From the NCBI RefSeq assembly GCF_017255295.1, contig NZ_JAFKDE010000007.1, positions 62,001 to 126,000 on the forward strand: a stretch of DNA of 64,000 bases, given 5' to 3'. Source of the stretch: Nitratireductor aquimarinus (GTDB taxonomy: Bacteria > Pseudomonadota > Alphaproteobacteria > Rhizobiales > Rhizobiaceae). This document shows positions 1 to 8,099 of the stretch, one piece after another. The notes beneath the pieces were generated by a model, which worked only from the letters and a program-made list of their open reading frames with translations, did no database searches and was not told the origin of the DNA. Position 1 is the first letter of the stretch. Each line of letters begins with the position of its first letter. The position numbers and the translations under genes are program-made.

Positions 1-640
1 CGGATTTCGTCACCGCTTCCAGATCGTCCGCCGTACCGACAATGTTGTAAGCGATGATGTGCGGCAGGTGCGAAACGATGGCCAGCACCATGTCGTGGTG
101 CTCCGGGTCCATGCTGTCGACCATCGCGCCACAGCCTTCCCAGAAGGCTGACAGACGCGCCAGCGCATCCGCATCCGTGTCCGGCAGCGGCGTCAGAATG
201 CACCAGCGCCCCTCAAACAGATCGGCAAAACCGGCGGCAGGTCCGGAATCCTCCGTACCGGCAATGGGATGGCCGGGAATGAAATGCACAGTGTCCGGCA
301 GATGCGGCTGCATCTGCGCGACAACAGATGCCTTGGTGGAGCCAACGTCGGTCACGATCGCGCCCGGCTTCAGCGCCGGCGCAATCGCCTGCGCCACCGC
401 ACCCGAAGCGCCAACGGGCACCGAAATGATCACCAGATCGGCATCGCGCACCGCCGCAGCGGCGTCCTGCTCGTAGACATCGCCCAGTTCCAGCTCGCGG
501 GCCTTTTCCAGCGTCTGTTCACTGCGCGTCGAGATGGCGACGGTCGACGCCAGACCGGCATGCCTGATGGCGCGTGCAAGCGACGAGCCAATCAGGCCGA
601 TGCCGATCAGCGCGACCTTGTTAAAAAGAGGGTCAGGCAC
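1..640 (-). CDS. tyrC: Prephenate/arogenate dehydrogenase (cyclohexadienyl dehydrogenase), C-terminus cut by window edge
   Basis: Oxidative decarboxylation of prephenate or arogenate in tyrosine synthesis, cytoplasmic. Translating back from a GTG codon at 640 gives VPDPLFNKVALIGIGLIGSS, with the GxGxxG dinucleotide-binding loop at residues 13-18, then the family's SVPVGA, DVGSTK and PGHPIAGTEDSG segments. About 213 codons are present and the rest lies beyond base 1. The start is only 3 nt past the hisC stop, so the two genes form one transcript. The pairing with a HisC-type aminotransferase fits a prephenate/arogenate route, but specificity for either substrate cannot be told from the sequence. 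Confidence 0.9.
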   Translation of the reverse strand, partial: MPDPLFNKVALIGIGLIGSSLARAIRHAGLASTVAISTRSEQTLEKARELELGDVYEQDAAAAVRDADLVIISVPVGASGAVAQAIAPALKPGAIVTDVGSTKASVVAQMQPHLPDTVHFIPGHPIAGTEDSGPAAGFADLFEGRWCILTPLPDTDADALARLSAFWEGCGAMVDSMDPEHHDMVLAIVSHLPHIIAYNIVGTADDLEAVTKS

Positions 641-643
641 GAT

Positions 644-1744
644 TCAGCCTTCCATGAATTCCTTGAGAGCGGCGACGACGCCGCGGTTGGCCTCTTCCGG
701 GCCGACGGTCAGGCGCAGGGCGTTGGGGAAACCATAAGGCACCACACGCCGCAGCACATAACCGCGCGAACCAAGGAAGGCATCGGCCTCCGCAGCCGTC
801 TTGCCGCCATTCTCCGGGAAGTGGATCAGCAGGAAGTTGCAGACACTGGGCGTCACGCGCAGACCAAGCTTGCCAAGCTCTTCAACCAGCCAGGCGCTCC
901 AGGTCTCGTTGTGCTCGAGCGCGCGCTGCAGATGCGCCTTGTCGCGGATCGCCGCAGCACCGGCCTCAATGGCCAGCGCATTGACGTTGAAGGGGCCGCG
1001 CACGCGGTTCACCGCGTCCACCACGTGAGCCGGCGCATACATCCAGCCGATGCGCAGCGCCGCCATGCCGTGGATCTTCGAGAAGGTGCGCGTCATGACG
1101 ACATTCTCGCTCGACGACACCAGCTCGATACCGGCTTCATAGTCGTTGCGGCGCACGTATTCCGCATAGGCGGCGTCCAGCACCAGAAGCACATCCTTCG
1201 GCAGGCCGGCCTGCAGGCGGCGCACCTCTTCAACCGGAATATAGGTGCCGGTCGGATTGTTCGGGTTGGCCAGGAAAACGATGCGCGTCTTCGGCGTCAC
1301 CGCCGCAAGGATCGCATCCACGTCGGTGCGCTCATTGTCTTCCTTCACCACCACCGGCTTGCCGCCGGCAGCCAGGATCTGGATGCGGTAAACGAGGAAG
1401 CCATGCTCGGTGAAGATGCCTTCATCGCCGGGCTTGATGTAGGTCTGGGCCAGCAGGCCGAGCAGTTCGTCAGAACCATTGGAGCAGAGAATGTTGGCCG
1501 GGTTCAGGCCATATGTCTCGGCAATCGCCTCGCGCAGCGCCGTCGCCGAACCGTCCGGATAGAGCTCCAGATGTCCCATGGTTTTGGAGATCGCCTCAAC
1601 GGCCGCTGGCGAAGGGCCAAGCGGGGACTCGTTGGAGGAGAGCTTCCACACCTTCATGGCGCCGGGCGCGCTTTCGCGACCGGGTACATAAGCGGCGATA
1701 TCCATGACACCGGGCTTCGGTTCGGGACGGTCGGACGTGCTCAT
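644..1744 (-). CDS. hisC: Histidinol-phosphate / aromatic aminotransferase (HisC family)
   Basis: PLP-dependent fold-type I aminotransferase of 366 aa, the usual HisC length. The Schiff-base lysine is K223 in [15 protein letters not shown], the PLP phosphate and ring region shows NPNNPTG (160-166), and the substrate-arm region is [11 protein letters not shown]. HisC enzymes convert imidazole-acetol phosphate to histidinol phosphate. Many paralogues located next to tyrC instead transaminate prephenate or phenylpyruvate. Because this copy is followed within 3 nt by tyrC, a role in tyrosine/phenylalanine synthesis is at least as likely as histidine synthesis. ATG start at 1744; divergent from the metA riboswitch. 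Confidence 0.88.
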   Translation of the reverse strand: MSTSDRPEPKPGVMDIAAYVPGRESAPGAMKVWKLSSNESPLGPSPAAVEAISKTMGHLELYPDGSATALREAIAETYGLNPANILCSNGSDELLGLLAQTYIKPGDEGIFTEHGFLVYRIQILAAGGKPVVVKEDNERTDVDAILAAVTPKTRIVFLANPNNPTGTYIPVEEVRRLQAGLPKDVLLVLDAAYAEYVRRNDYEAGIELVSSSENVVMTRTFSKIHGMAALRIGWMYAPAHVVDAVNRVRGPFNVNALAIEAGAAAIRDKAHLQRALEHNETWSAWLVEELGKLGLRVTPSVCNFLLIHFPENGGKTAAEADAFLGSRGYVLRRVVPYGFPNALRLTVGPEEANRGVVAALKEFMEG

Positions 1745-1870
1745 TGAATGGTCCTGCTCTAGGGAAACGGTTGATGGGAACGCCTGTCTCAGGCGAAAAT
1801 CCGTCAGATGCTTTAGACCATGACGGCGATTGACGCAAAGAAAACGCCACCTTAAATAATGATCTCTATT

Positions 1871-1922
1871 CGTGGTGATTTGGCCGGTCGGCTTGCAGCC
1901 ACGTAAAACAACTCGCTAAAAG
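1871..1922 (+). promoter_or_regulatory. SAM-II riboswitch (metA leader aptamer)
   Basis: The leader matches the alphaproteobacterial SAM-II aptamer: cgtggtgatttg, then ggcttgcagccacg, then actcgctaaa. P1 is formed by CGTGG (1871-1875) with CCACG (1899-1903), and the conserved CGCTAAA box lies at 1914-1920. SAM-II RNAs bind S-adenosylmethionine and shut down methionine synthesis genes. The gene downstream is metA, as expected. Confidence 0.93.
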
Positions 1923-1947
1923 GCCGTGCGATGCAAGAATATTGCTG

Positions 1948-1980
1948 AGACCGGCCGCGATTTCGCTGCCGGTCTTTTTG
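1948..1980 (+). terminator. Intrinsic terminator/attenuator between SAM-II aptamer and metA
   Basis: Perfect stem AGACCGGC (1948-1955) with GCCGGTCT (1968-1975), extended by GCGA/TCGC inside the loop, followed by TTTTTG. The aptamer segment GGCCGGTC (1882-1889) is exactly complementary to GACCGGCC (1949-1956), the 5' terminator arm, so it can serve as an antiterminator. This suggests control by transcription termination. Confidence 0.85.
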
Positions 1981-2009
1981 TTTGGAGCCCGGTCCTTTTT
2001 GTTTGGAGC
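1968..2009 (+). repeat. Tandem ~20-bp duplication spanning the terminator tail and metA ribosome-binding region
   Basis: The segment ccggtctttttgtttggagc (1969-1988) recurs as ccggtc + ctttttgtttggagc (1989-2009), with one extra C. The second TTTGGAGC supplies the metA Shine-Dalgarno (GGAG, 2005-2008), 7 nt before the ATG. The first copy carries the terminator U-tract. It looks like a recent tandem duplication. Confidence 0.8.
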
Positions 2010-2015
2010 AAAACA

Positions 2016-2951
2016 ATGCCGATCAAGATCCCCGACCAGCTTCCCGCCCGCGACGTGCTCGTGCGTGAAGGTGTGTCCGTGATGGACGAGGAAACAGCGC
2101 TGCGGCAGGACGTCCGCCCGCTGCAGATCGGACTGCTCAACCTCATGCCGAACAAGATCCGCACCGAAACGCAGTTCGCCCGCCTCATCGGCGCTTCGCC
2201 GCTTCAGGTGGAGCTGACGCTTGTGCGCATCGGCAACCACCGCGCCAAGAACACGTCGGAAGACCACCTCATCTCGTTCTACCAGACCTGGGAAGAAGTG
2301 CGTGACCGCAAGTTCGACGGCTTCATCATCACGGGTGCGCCCATCGAGCTTCTGTCGTTCGAAGACGTCACCTACTGGAAGGAACTGGAGAAGATTTTCG
2401 ACTGGACGCTGACCAACGTCCACTCCTCCTTCTTCATCTGCTGGGGCGCAATGGCCGCCGCATGGCACTTTCACCGCATTCCCAAATACACGCTGGAGAA
2501 GAAGGCGTTCGGCGTCTTCCGCCATCGCAACAACGCACCCGCCTCGCCCTTCCTCGCCGGTTTCTCCGACGATTTCGCCATTCCGGTGTCACGCTGGACC
2601 GAAGTGCGCTCCGCCGACATTCAGCCAGAAACGGGCCTGCAGGTGCTGATGGAATCGGATGTCACGGGGCCATGCCTGCTGACGGAGGAGACGGGCAACC
2701 GGCTCTACATGTTCAACCACATCGAATATGATTCCACTTCGCTGAAGGAGGAATATGATCGCGATGTGGCTTCGGGAACCGAGGTCGCCGTGCCGCACGG
2801 CTATTACCCCGATGATGATCCGAGCCGCCCGCCCTTAAACCGCTGGCGCTCGCACGCGCATCTTCTGTTCGGCAACTGGATCAACCAGGTCTACCAGTCG
2901 ACGCCCTACGATCTGGCGGAGATCGGCGCAGGGCATAAGGCTACGAAATGA
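2016..2951 (+). CDS. metA: Homoserine O-acyltransferase MetA, predicted acetyl-CoA-specific
   Basis: First committed step of methionine synthesis: acylation of homoserine. The 311-aa protein has the family nucleophile Cys142 in [10 protein letters not shown]. The position that sets acyl-CoA preference in MetA is Glu111 ([15 protein letters not shown]). In this family a Glu here goes with acetyl-CoA use, and a Gly (as in E. coli) with succinyl-CoA. Homoserine O-acetyltransferase is therefore predicted even though automatic annotation often says succinyltransferase. Start chosen at ATG 2016 with GGAG at 2005-2008. In-frame starts further upstream fall in the riboswitch leader. Expression should drop when SAM is abundant. 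Confidence 0.93.
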   Translation: MPIKIPDQLPARDVLVREGVSVMDEETALRQDVRPLQIGLLNLMPNKIRTETQFARLIGASPLQVELTLVRIGNHRAKNTSEDHLISFYQTWEEVRDRKFDGFIITGAPIELLSFEDVTYWKELEKIFDWTLTNVHSSFFICWGAMAAAWHFHRIPKYTLEKKAFGVFRHRNNAPASPFLAGFSDDFAIPVSRWTEVRSADIQPETGLQVLMESDVTGPCLLTEETGNRLYMFNHIEYDSTSLKEEYDRDVASGTEVAVPHGYYPDDDPSRPPLNRWRSHAHLLFGNWINQVYQSTPYDLAEIGAGHKATK

Positions 2952-2956
2952 AATTG

Positions 2957-4024
2957 CTAGCCGCGTAGAAGCGCGGCAGCGTCGCGGGCGAGCTTCACCG
3001 TGCGTTCGCCCGCCGGCATGGGCGCGGCCAGAGCCGCCGCCTGCCCCGCCCATAAGGGCGAGAAATCGCTCACCCCGGCCTTTTCCGCCGCAGCGCGCAG
3101 CGGGCCAATGGCAGCCGTCGCCAGCGGAAACTCCGGCGCATCATCGCTCATCGGTCCCACTTCGCTGACGAAGCGGTTCAAAAGCCCGCGGGCTGGCCTG
3201 CCGGTGAACACATTGGTCAGAACCGTGCGGTCGTCCCGCGCCAGCGCCAGCGCATCGCGATGGCCCGCGCCGGTCAGCGCCTCGGGCGATTGCAGATAGG
3301 CCGTCCCCACCTGCACTGCGGAAGCGCCAAGCATGAAACAGGCCGCCACGGCGCGCCCGTCGCAGATGCCACCGGCTGCAATGACCGGAATGGAAACCGC
3401 GTCCACCACCTGCGGCACCAGCGCCAGCGTGCCGGGCTGCGTCGCAATTTCCGGCTCCAGAAAGACGCCGCGATGTCCGCCTGCTTCCGCGCCCTGCGCG
3501 ATGATGGCGTCGCAGCCGTTTTCTTCCAGATAGCGCGCCTCGGCCACGGTGGTCGCCGAAGCGATGATCTTCGCCCCCGCTTCGCGCACGCGCGCCATCA
3601 GCGCCTCATCCGGCAGGCCGAAGTGAAAGCTCACCACTTCCGGGCGCGTCTCCTCGACGATGACGCAGCTTTCCTCGTTGAAAGGATTGCGCCCGCCACC
3701 GGGCGGGGCCGCATCGGGGTCAATGCCGAATTCGGAATAAAAAGGCCGCAGGCGCTCGCGCCATGCCGCCTCGCGCGCGGGATCGGGTTCAGGCGGCACA
3801 TGGCAGAAGAAGTTCAGATTGACCGGTCCGTCCGTTCCCTTTCGGATGGCCTCCATCTCGGCGCGTATCTTCTCCGGCGTCAGCATGGCGCAGGGCAGCG
3901 AGCCCAGACCGCCGGCGCTGCTCACGGCAATCGCAAGCGCCGATCCGGCAGATCCCGCCATGGGCGCCAGAAGGATCGGCAGTTCGATGCCGAAGAGTTC
4001 CGTAACGGATGTGCTCATTGCCAT
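2957..4024 (-). CDS. Nitronate monooxygenase (2-nitropropane dioxygenase family)
   Basis: FMN-dependent TIM-barrel enzyme of the NPD/NMO family, 355 aa. The family oxidises alkyl nitronates such as propionate-3-nitronate to carbonyl compounds and nitrite. Visible features are the N-terminal PILLAPMAG segment, the QGAEAGGHRG motif with the likely catalytic His184, and the FMN-binding PVIAAGGICDGR segment. It converges on metA with only 5 nt between stop codons. The gene for a methyltransferase lies 5 nt upstream on the same strand, so both are probably co-transcribed. ATG at 4018 is an alternative start. The physiological substrate is not evident. Confidence 0.85.
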   Translation of the reverse strand: MAMSTSVTELFGIELPILLAPMAGSAGSALAIAVSSAGGLGSLPCAMLTPEKIRAEMEAIRKGTDGPVNLNFFCHVPPEPDPAREAAWRERLRPFYSEFGIDPDAAPPGGGRNPFNEESCVIVEETRPEVVSFHFGLPDEALMARVREAGAKIIASATTVAEARYLEENGCDAIIAQGAEAGGHRGVFLEPEIATQPGTLALVPQVVDAVSIPVIAAGGICDGRAVAACFMLGASAVQVGTAYLQSPEALTGAGHRDALALARDDRTVLTNVFTGRPARGLLNRFVSEVGPMSDDAPEFPLATAAIGPLRAAAEKAGVSDFSPLWAGQAAALAAPMPAGERTVKLARDAAALLRG

Positions 4025-4029
4025 GATGG

Positions 4030-4803
4030 TTATCCCTTTCCCCCGTTTCGGCTCCCAGTGCGACGAAGGCCGCCAACCCGTGTTGCGCCCTGCGGCGAAA
4101 GCACCGGCACGAAAACGCGCCGCGAGGCCCGCGCCGCCACCGGCAATCCCTGATAAAGGCGCTTCTCAGCCTCGACCACCAGAACGCCCGAGAAAATCGG
4201 CCAGAAGCGCCGCCCGGCCTGCTCCAGAAGCTGATGCAGCCGCAGCATGAAGCGCCGCTCGGATGGCGGGAAGTGCAGCGCGTCCCCCCAGGCCGTGGCG
4301 GTGAAATTCGCCTCGCGCAGCGCCTCGGCAAGCTGGGCGCGCGAATAGGGCCGCCCGGTGCCAAACGGCGTGTGCTCGAAACGCGCCCACATGCCACGCC
4401 GATTCGGCACGGCAATGATCAACCGCCCGCCCGGGGCCAGCACACGCCAGATTTCCAGAAGCGCCTGCTGCGGGTTCTCCACATGCTCCAGCGCATGCAC
4501 CATCAGCACGCGATCAACCGAGGCGTCGGGCAGCGGCAGTTCCTCCTCGAACACCAGAGCGGTGGCGGAGGGTTTGCCCGAGGGCCACGGCACCGCGCCC
4601 TGCATGGCCGGCATGAAGGCGAAGGTGCGCTCCGCATCCGCGCCGAAACGGTCGAGCCAGGGCAGCGTGTAGCCAAGCCCGACAAACCGCTCGCTGGTGC
4701 TTTTCGACCAGATGGCGGAAAGCGCCATGGCGATGGAGCGCTCGGCCAAATGACCGAGCAGGGAGGAATAGAAGGCGCGAAGCGCAACAATGTCCGAAAT
4801 CAT
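4030..4803 (-). CDS. Class I SAM-dependent methyltransferase (Methyltransf_11-like)
   Basis: Predicted 257-aa cytoplasmic methyltransferase beginning MISDIVALRAFY. The post-motif I region is weak (FVGLGYTLPWL), but the acidic/His segment VLMVHALEHVENP (about 99-111) and LAPGGRLIIAVPN (about 122-134) are typical of class I folds. Similar proteins sit beside gloB in other Hyphomicrobiales, and here gloB diverges immediately upstream. An upstream in-frame start at 4863 would add 20 residues that overlap the gloB promoter, so ATG 4803 is preferred. The substrate is unknown. Confidence 0.75.
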   Translation of the reverse strand: MISDIVALRAFYSSLLGHLAERSIAMALSAIWSKSTSERFVGLGYTLPWLDRFGADAERTFAFMPAMQGAVPWPSGKPSATALVFEEELPLPDASVDRVLMVHALEHVENPQQALLEIWRVLAPGGRLIIAVPNRRGMWARFEHTPFGTGRPYSRAQLAEALREANFTATAWGDALHFPPSERRFMLRLHQLLEQAGRRFWPIFSGVLVVEAEKRLYQGLPVAARASRRVFVPVLSPQGATRVGGLRRTGSRNGGKG

Positions 4804-4907
4804 GGCAGGGACGGTACCCCCCTTCCACGACACCGGCAAGAATTGTCGCACCCGGCGTGACAAGCCGCCGCCCCCGCCCTATCGTCCAGCCGACAACGGA
4901 GAGATTC

Positions 4908-5675
4908 ATGGCCCTGGAAATCGAACAATTCATCTGTCGCAGCGACAATTTCGGCATTCTGGCCCATGACAGCGAAACCGGCGAAACGGCGCTGATCGAC
5001 GCGCCGGAAGAACGCGCCATCCTGTCAGCCGTGGAACGCACCGGCTGGCGTCCGACGATGATCCTGACAACCCACCATCACCCCGACCATGTGGAAGCCA
5101 ATCTCGCGCTCAAGGAGCGTTTCGGCCTGACCATCATCGGCCCGGCGGCAGAAGCCGGGCGCATTCCCGGCATCGACAGCACGGTGAAGGAAGGCGACAC
5201 GGTGCGCGTCGGCAAGCAGGCGGTTCGGGTGATCGAAACGCCTGGGCACACGGCGGGGCACGTAAGCTATTACTTCGCCGATTCCGGCGTCGTGTTCACC
5301 GCCGACACGCTGTTTGCGCTTGGCTGCGGGCGGCTGTTCGAGTGCAAGCCGCCGGTCATGCTCGCCTCACTCCAGAAGCTTGCCGCCCTGCCGCTTGAGA
5401 CAATCGTCTATTGCGGCCACGAATATACGGAAACCAATGCGCGCTTCGCCCTGACGGTGGACCCCACCAACCCGGTGCTCAAGGAGCGTGCAAAGGAGAT
5501 TGCGCGTCTGCGCAGCGAGGGCAGGCCCACCCTGCCGACCACCATCGGCGCGGAGATGGCCACCAATCCATTCCTGCGCGCGCATGATCCGGTGATCCGC
5601 CGCAATCTCGGTATGGAAGGCGCGAGCGAAGAGGACGTCTTCGCCGAAATCAGGAAACGCAAGGACATTTCCTGA
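4908..5675 (+). CDS. gloB: Hydroxyacylglutathione hydrolase (glyoxalase II)
   Basis: Metallo-beta-lactamase-fold enzyme that hydrolyses S-D-lactoylglutathione to lactate and glutathione, the second step of methylglyoxal detoxification. Length 255 aa is standard. The binuclear metal motif TTHHHPDH gives H56, H58, D60 and H61, with further ligands in ETPGHTAGHVSYY, FTADTLFALGCGRLFE and YCGHEYTETN. The start at ATG 4908 has GGAGAG 4 nt upstream. A glyoxalase I gene occurs elsewhere in the window (53.5 kb). A strong terminator lies just past the stop. Confidence 0.93.
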   Translation: MALEIEQFICRSDNFGILAHDSETGETALIDAPEERAILSAVERTGWRPTMILTTHHHPDHVEANLALKERFGLTIIGPAAEAGRIPGIDSTVKEGDTVRVGKQAVRVIETPGHTAGHVSYYFADSGVVFTADTLFALGCGRLFECKPPVMLASLQKLAALPLETIVYCGHEYTETNARFALTVDPTNPVLKERAKEIARLRSEGRPTLPTTIGAEMATNPFLRAHDPVIRRNLGMEGASEEDVFAEIRKRKDIS

Positions 5676-5710
5676 CCTCACACCACAGGTCCTGACCTCA
5701 CGCCACGGGA

Positions 5711-6601
5711 TCAGGCCGGCTCGCCGGCCTTTTTCCGCGACGGTTTGAGGATCATGTTCTTTGCCGCGAGCACCGCGCCGAAGGTGATCAGCAAACAGGC
5801 GGCGATGATGCTGGTGGAGGGTTCCGCCGCGCCGGCTGCAATCAGGATCAGCGTCGAAAGAAGCGGCGCGGCATAGCTCGCCGCGCCCAGAACCTGAATG
5901 TTGCCGCGCTTGACCCCGTAATCCCAGGCGTAGAACGCAGCGCCCACCGGCATCAGCCCGAGACCGAGCACGTTCAGCCATTCGCTCGTGGAGCCCGGCC
6001 AGACGGTTTCTTCAAGCAACACATGGCAGAGTGCGGAAAGGATCGCCGTCGCCGCACAGAACCAGGTCACGACGCTCGTCGGCACGGCCTGAAAACGGCG
6101 CGACAGGAGCGAATAACCGGACCAGAAAAACGCGCAGGCCCCCGCCGCCGCATACCCCAGCGCATAGCGGCTCTCGAAGGTGAAGCCGCCACCCTTGGTG
6201 ATGATGAGCGCGGTGCCCGCAAGCCCCAGAAGCGCGCCGGCAATGTGATGCCAGCCGAGCCGCTCGCCCGGCATGAGCGCGGAGCCGAGCACGATGAGCA
6301 ACGGCCAGAGATAGGCGATCAGGCTCGCCTCCACCGCCGGCGCATTGCGCAGGGCAGTGAAATAGAAAAAGTGGTAGCCGAACAGACCGGCAATGCCGAT
6401 CAGCCAGACCACGGGCGGAATGGGCGCGGCAGGCGCAGAGGACGGCGCGGCCACCCGCATGACGAGACCGATCAGCGCGGCCACCGAAAAGGCCAGCGCC
6501 GACAGGAGAAATGGCGGGACAGCGCCCGACCCGGCTGTAAAAAGCGCCAGAAGCGCCCACATGGCAACAGCGGTAAATCCGATCAGCGTGGCGCGCGCCA
6601 A
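5711..6601 (-). CDS. DMT-superfamily exporter (EamA; YddG-like)
   Basis: 296-aa inner-membrane protein with about ten hydrophobic segments in two EamA repeats, the usual drug/metabolite transporter layout. The N-terminus ARATLIGFTAVAMWALLALF resembles the aromatic amino acid exporter YddG, but substrate prediction within this superfamily is weak. The only start that keeps the first membrane helix complete is TTG at 6601, preceded by GGGAGGGG at good spacing. It lies downstream of the DUF3108 gene on the same strand, 27 nt from that gene's stop. Confidence 0.8.
   Translation of the reverse strand: MARATLIGFTAVAMWALLALFTAGSGAVPPFLLSALAFSVAALIGLVMRVAAPSSAPAAPIPPVVWLIGIAGLFGYHFFYFTALRNAPAVEASLIAYLWPLLIVLGSALMPGERLGWHHIAGALLGLAGTALIITKGGGFTFESRYALGYAAAGACAFFWSGYSLLSRRFQAVPTSVVTWFCAATAILSALCHVLLEETVWPGSTSEWLNVLGLGLMPVGAAFYAWDYGVKRGNIQVLGAASYAAPLLSTLILIAAGAAEPSTSIIAACLLITFGAVLAAKNMILKPSRKKAGEPA
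5714..5734 (+). terminator. Intrinsic terminator of gloB, overlapping the EamA coding end
   Basis: Stem GGCCGGC (5714-5720) and GCCGGCC (5723-5729) with a 2-nt apex and a TTTTT tail. It lies in the last codons of the opposing exporter gene, so it is a shared convergent-end structure. Confidence 0.75.
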
Positions 6602-6628
6602 AATCCCCTCCCGGCGCAGATGCGCCCC

Positions 6629-7393
6629 TCAATCAACCGGACGGCCGCGAATGTGCACCGTGCCGACCTTGGTACCGATCCGCGCTTCAACGGGCGTGTG
6701 ATGGCCACGCGCCCCAAGCGGCCTGAAGGCTACCAATAGACGAGCCTTGTCGCGCAGGAAAGCGATGGTCGAGCGGCCCTTGCGATAACCCGAGACCGGG
6801 ATGAACTTCGCCCTGCAGGTGATCAGGTCCGTGCCGATCCGCTCTCCCCTGGCTGCCGGCGAGAAAACGATGTCTGCGCGCATTTCGCCATCGAACACCT
6901 TGAAGCGGCGGTTGCAGACGTCGGCTGCACTTGCCGCTGGCGACAGCAGGGCCGACAGCGGATCAAGGGCCCCGGCGAGATCCTTCTTCGACACGGCCAC
7001 CCAGTCCCTGCCGCGTTTCTTGGGCTTCGGCGTTATCACCGTCTCCGTGATCTGCCCCTTGGAAAAACGGATCGTGGTCGTTTCACGCTTTTTGCCGCTC
7101 AGATAGGCAAGCTCATAGGAAGATGGCGTCACGGCATCGCCGGAGAGCCGGCCTTTCGAAATCACCGTGCCATCCGTCTTGTCGAACAGGCGCGCAATGC
7201 CGGCGCTGGCGAACCGCCCCGAAACCTCGAAGCGGCTTTCATCCAGACGGCTCGTGAAATCGGCCTTTCCAATCGGGATGCCATAGAGAAACGCATCATA
7301 GCGAAGGCGGTGCGTCTCGGTCTCCGCCAGAGCGGTTCCTGAAGCGGCGCAAAAGCCAATCGCAACAACAAGACAATATCCAGCAGGCCGCAT
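6629..7393 (-). CDS. Exported DUF3108 domain protein
   Basis: 254-aa protein with a clear signal peptide (MRPAGYCLVVAIGFCAASGTALAE). The mature part resembles DUF3108 proteins, periplasmic proteins of unknown role common in alphaproteobacteria. The family's N-terminal strands (YDAFLYGIPIGKADF) and C-terminal basic/hydrophobic strand repeats are visible. ATG 7393 is chosen because it places the signal peptide at the N-terminus and has GGAGGAGA upstream. Longer in-frame versions add a non-membrane extension. Two cysteines in the mature chain (in VCNRRF and ITCRAKF) could form a disulfide. Confidence 0.7.
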   Translation of the reverse strand: MRPAGYCLVVAIGFCAASGTALAETETHRLRYDAFLYGIPIGKADFTSRLDESRFEVSGRFASAGIARLFDKTDGTVISKGRLSGDAVTPSSYELAYLSGKKRETTTIRFSKGQITETVITPKPKKRGRDWVAVSKKDLAGALDPLSALLSPAASAADVCNRRFKVFDGEMRADIVFSPAARGERIGTDLITCRAKFIPVSGYRKGRSTIAFLRDKARLLVAFRPLGARGHHTPVEARIGTKVGTVHIRGRPVD

Positions 7394-7650
7394 CACGAGC
7401 GGTCTCCTCCAGCCAGGCCGGCGAACCGGCAGCGTCCCTTCCCCTTGCGTGAAGAGGAATATTAAGGCATTTCTTTGGAAAAGGGCCATGGAGATTGTCC
7501 GAACAGGGGCGCTGGGTGCTTGACCCGCTCGCCAAATATCTCTATGGAACGGCAACTTTTTCCATAAGGCCGCCAATGATCAACCGCGCGCCGCCAATTT
7601 AAGGTGCGGCAGTGGGGTATGGACGGGCCAAGACGATGAAGGTTTGAAAA

Positions 7651-7950
7651 ATGTCCCGCGCCTGCGAACTGACCGGCAAAGCCGTAATGACCGGCAACAA
7701 TGTTAGCCACGCGAACAACAGGACGCGTCGTCGCTTTCTGCCCAACCTGTGCCACGTGACCCTGCAGTCCGAGGCTCTTGGCCAGAACGTGCGTCTGCGC
7801 GTTTCCGCCAGCGCCCTGCGCACGGTGGAGCACCGTGGTGGCCTCGACGCGTTCCTCGTGAAGGCGAAAGCGAATGAGCTTTCCCAGCGTGCACGTCTGC
7901 TGAAGAAGCAGGTCGAGAAGAAGATGTCCGAACAGGTTGCAGCTGCCTGA
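7651..7950 (+). CDS. rpmB: 50S ribosomal protein L28
   Basis: Structural protein of the large ribosomal subunit. 99 aa, starting [21 protein letters not shown] and containing [10 protein letters not shown], both diagnostic of L28. The C-terminal helix region ([19 protein letters not shown]) is the longer form seen in alphaproteobacteria. It is monocistronic, with a GC-rich hairpin after the stop. Confidence 0.97.
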   Translation: MSRACELTGKAVMTGNNVSHANNRTRRRFLPNLCHVTLQSEALGQNVRLRVSASALRTVEHRGGLDAFLVKAKANELSQRARLLKKQVEKKMSEQVAAA

Positions 7951-7959
7951 GGCTTCTGC

Positions 7960-7978
7960 GCCCCGGCAAAGCCGGGGC
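7960..7978 (+). terminator. Hairpin after rpmB
   Basis: GCCCCGGC aaa GCCGGGGC is a perfect 8-bp stem starting 10 nt after the rpmB stop. The T-run that follows is weak (actgttt). Confidence 0.6.
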
Positions 7979-8068
7979 ACTGTTTGACAGGATGATCGGC
8001 TCGCCATGGGGCGTGCATTTCCGGGTTGAGGCTTCAAGCCTTTTCAGGATTTGCACCGATGGCGAGCT

Positions 8069-8099
8069 TTCTGGTTCCATCACCCAGGATAAAAAAATG
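8069..8099 (+). promoter_or_regulatory. preQ1-I-like riboswitch overlapping the start codon of the queuosine-precursor transporter
   Basis: The leader fits the preQ1-I layout element by element. P1 is CTGG (8071-8074) with CCAG (8084-8087). L1 is TTC (8075-8077), C8083 precedes the P1 3' strand, and the A-rich L3 is GATAAAAAA (8088-8096). P2 would be CAT (8078-8080) pairing with the ATG start codon (8097-8099). The Shine-Dalgarno AGGA (8086-8089) is part of the P1 3' strand. Ligand binding should hide both the ribosome site and the start codon. Called by eye against the known consensus. Confidence 0.7.

Noticed and set aside
269-1747. Long plus-strand open frame (492 codons) opposite hisC and tyrC
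   Set aside because: It is the antisense of two clearly conserved genes; high GC content leaves such frames open. No family features in the translation.
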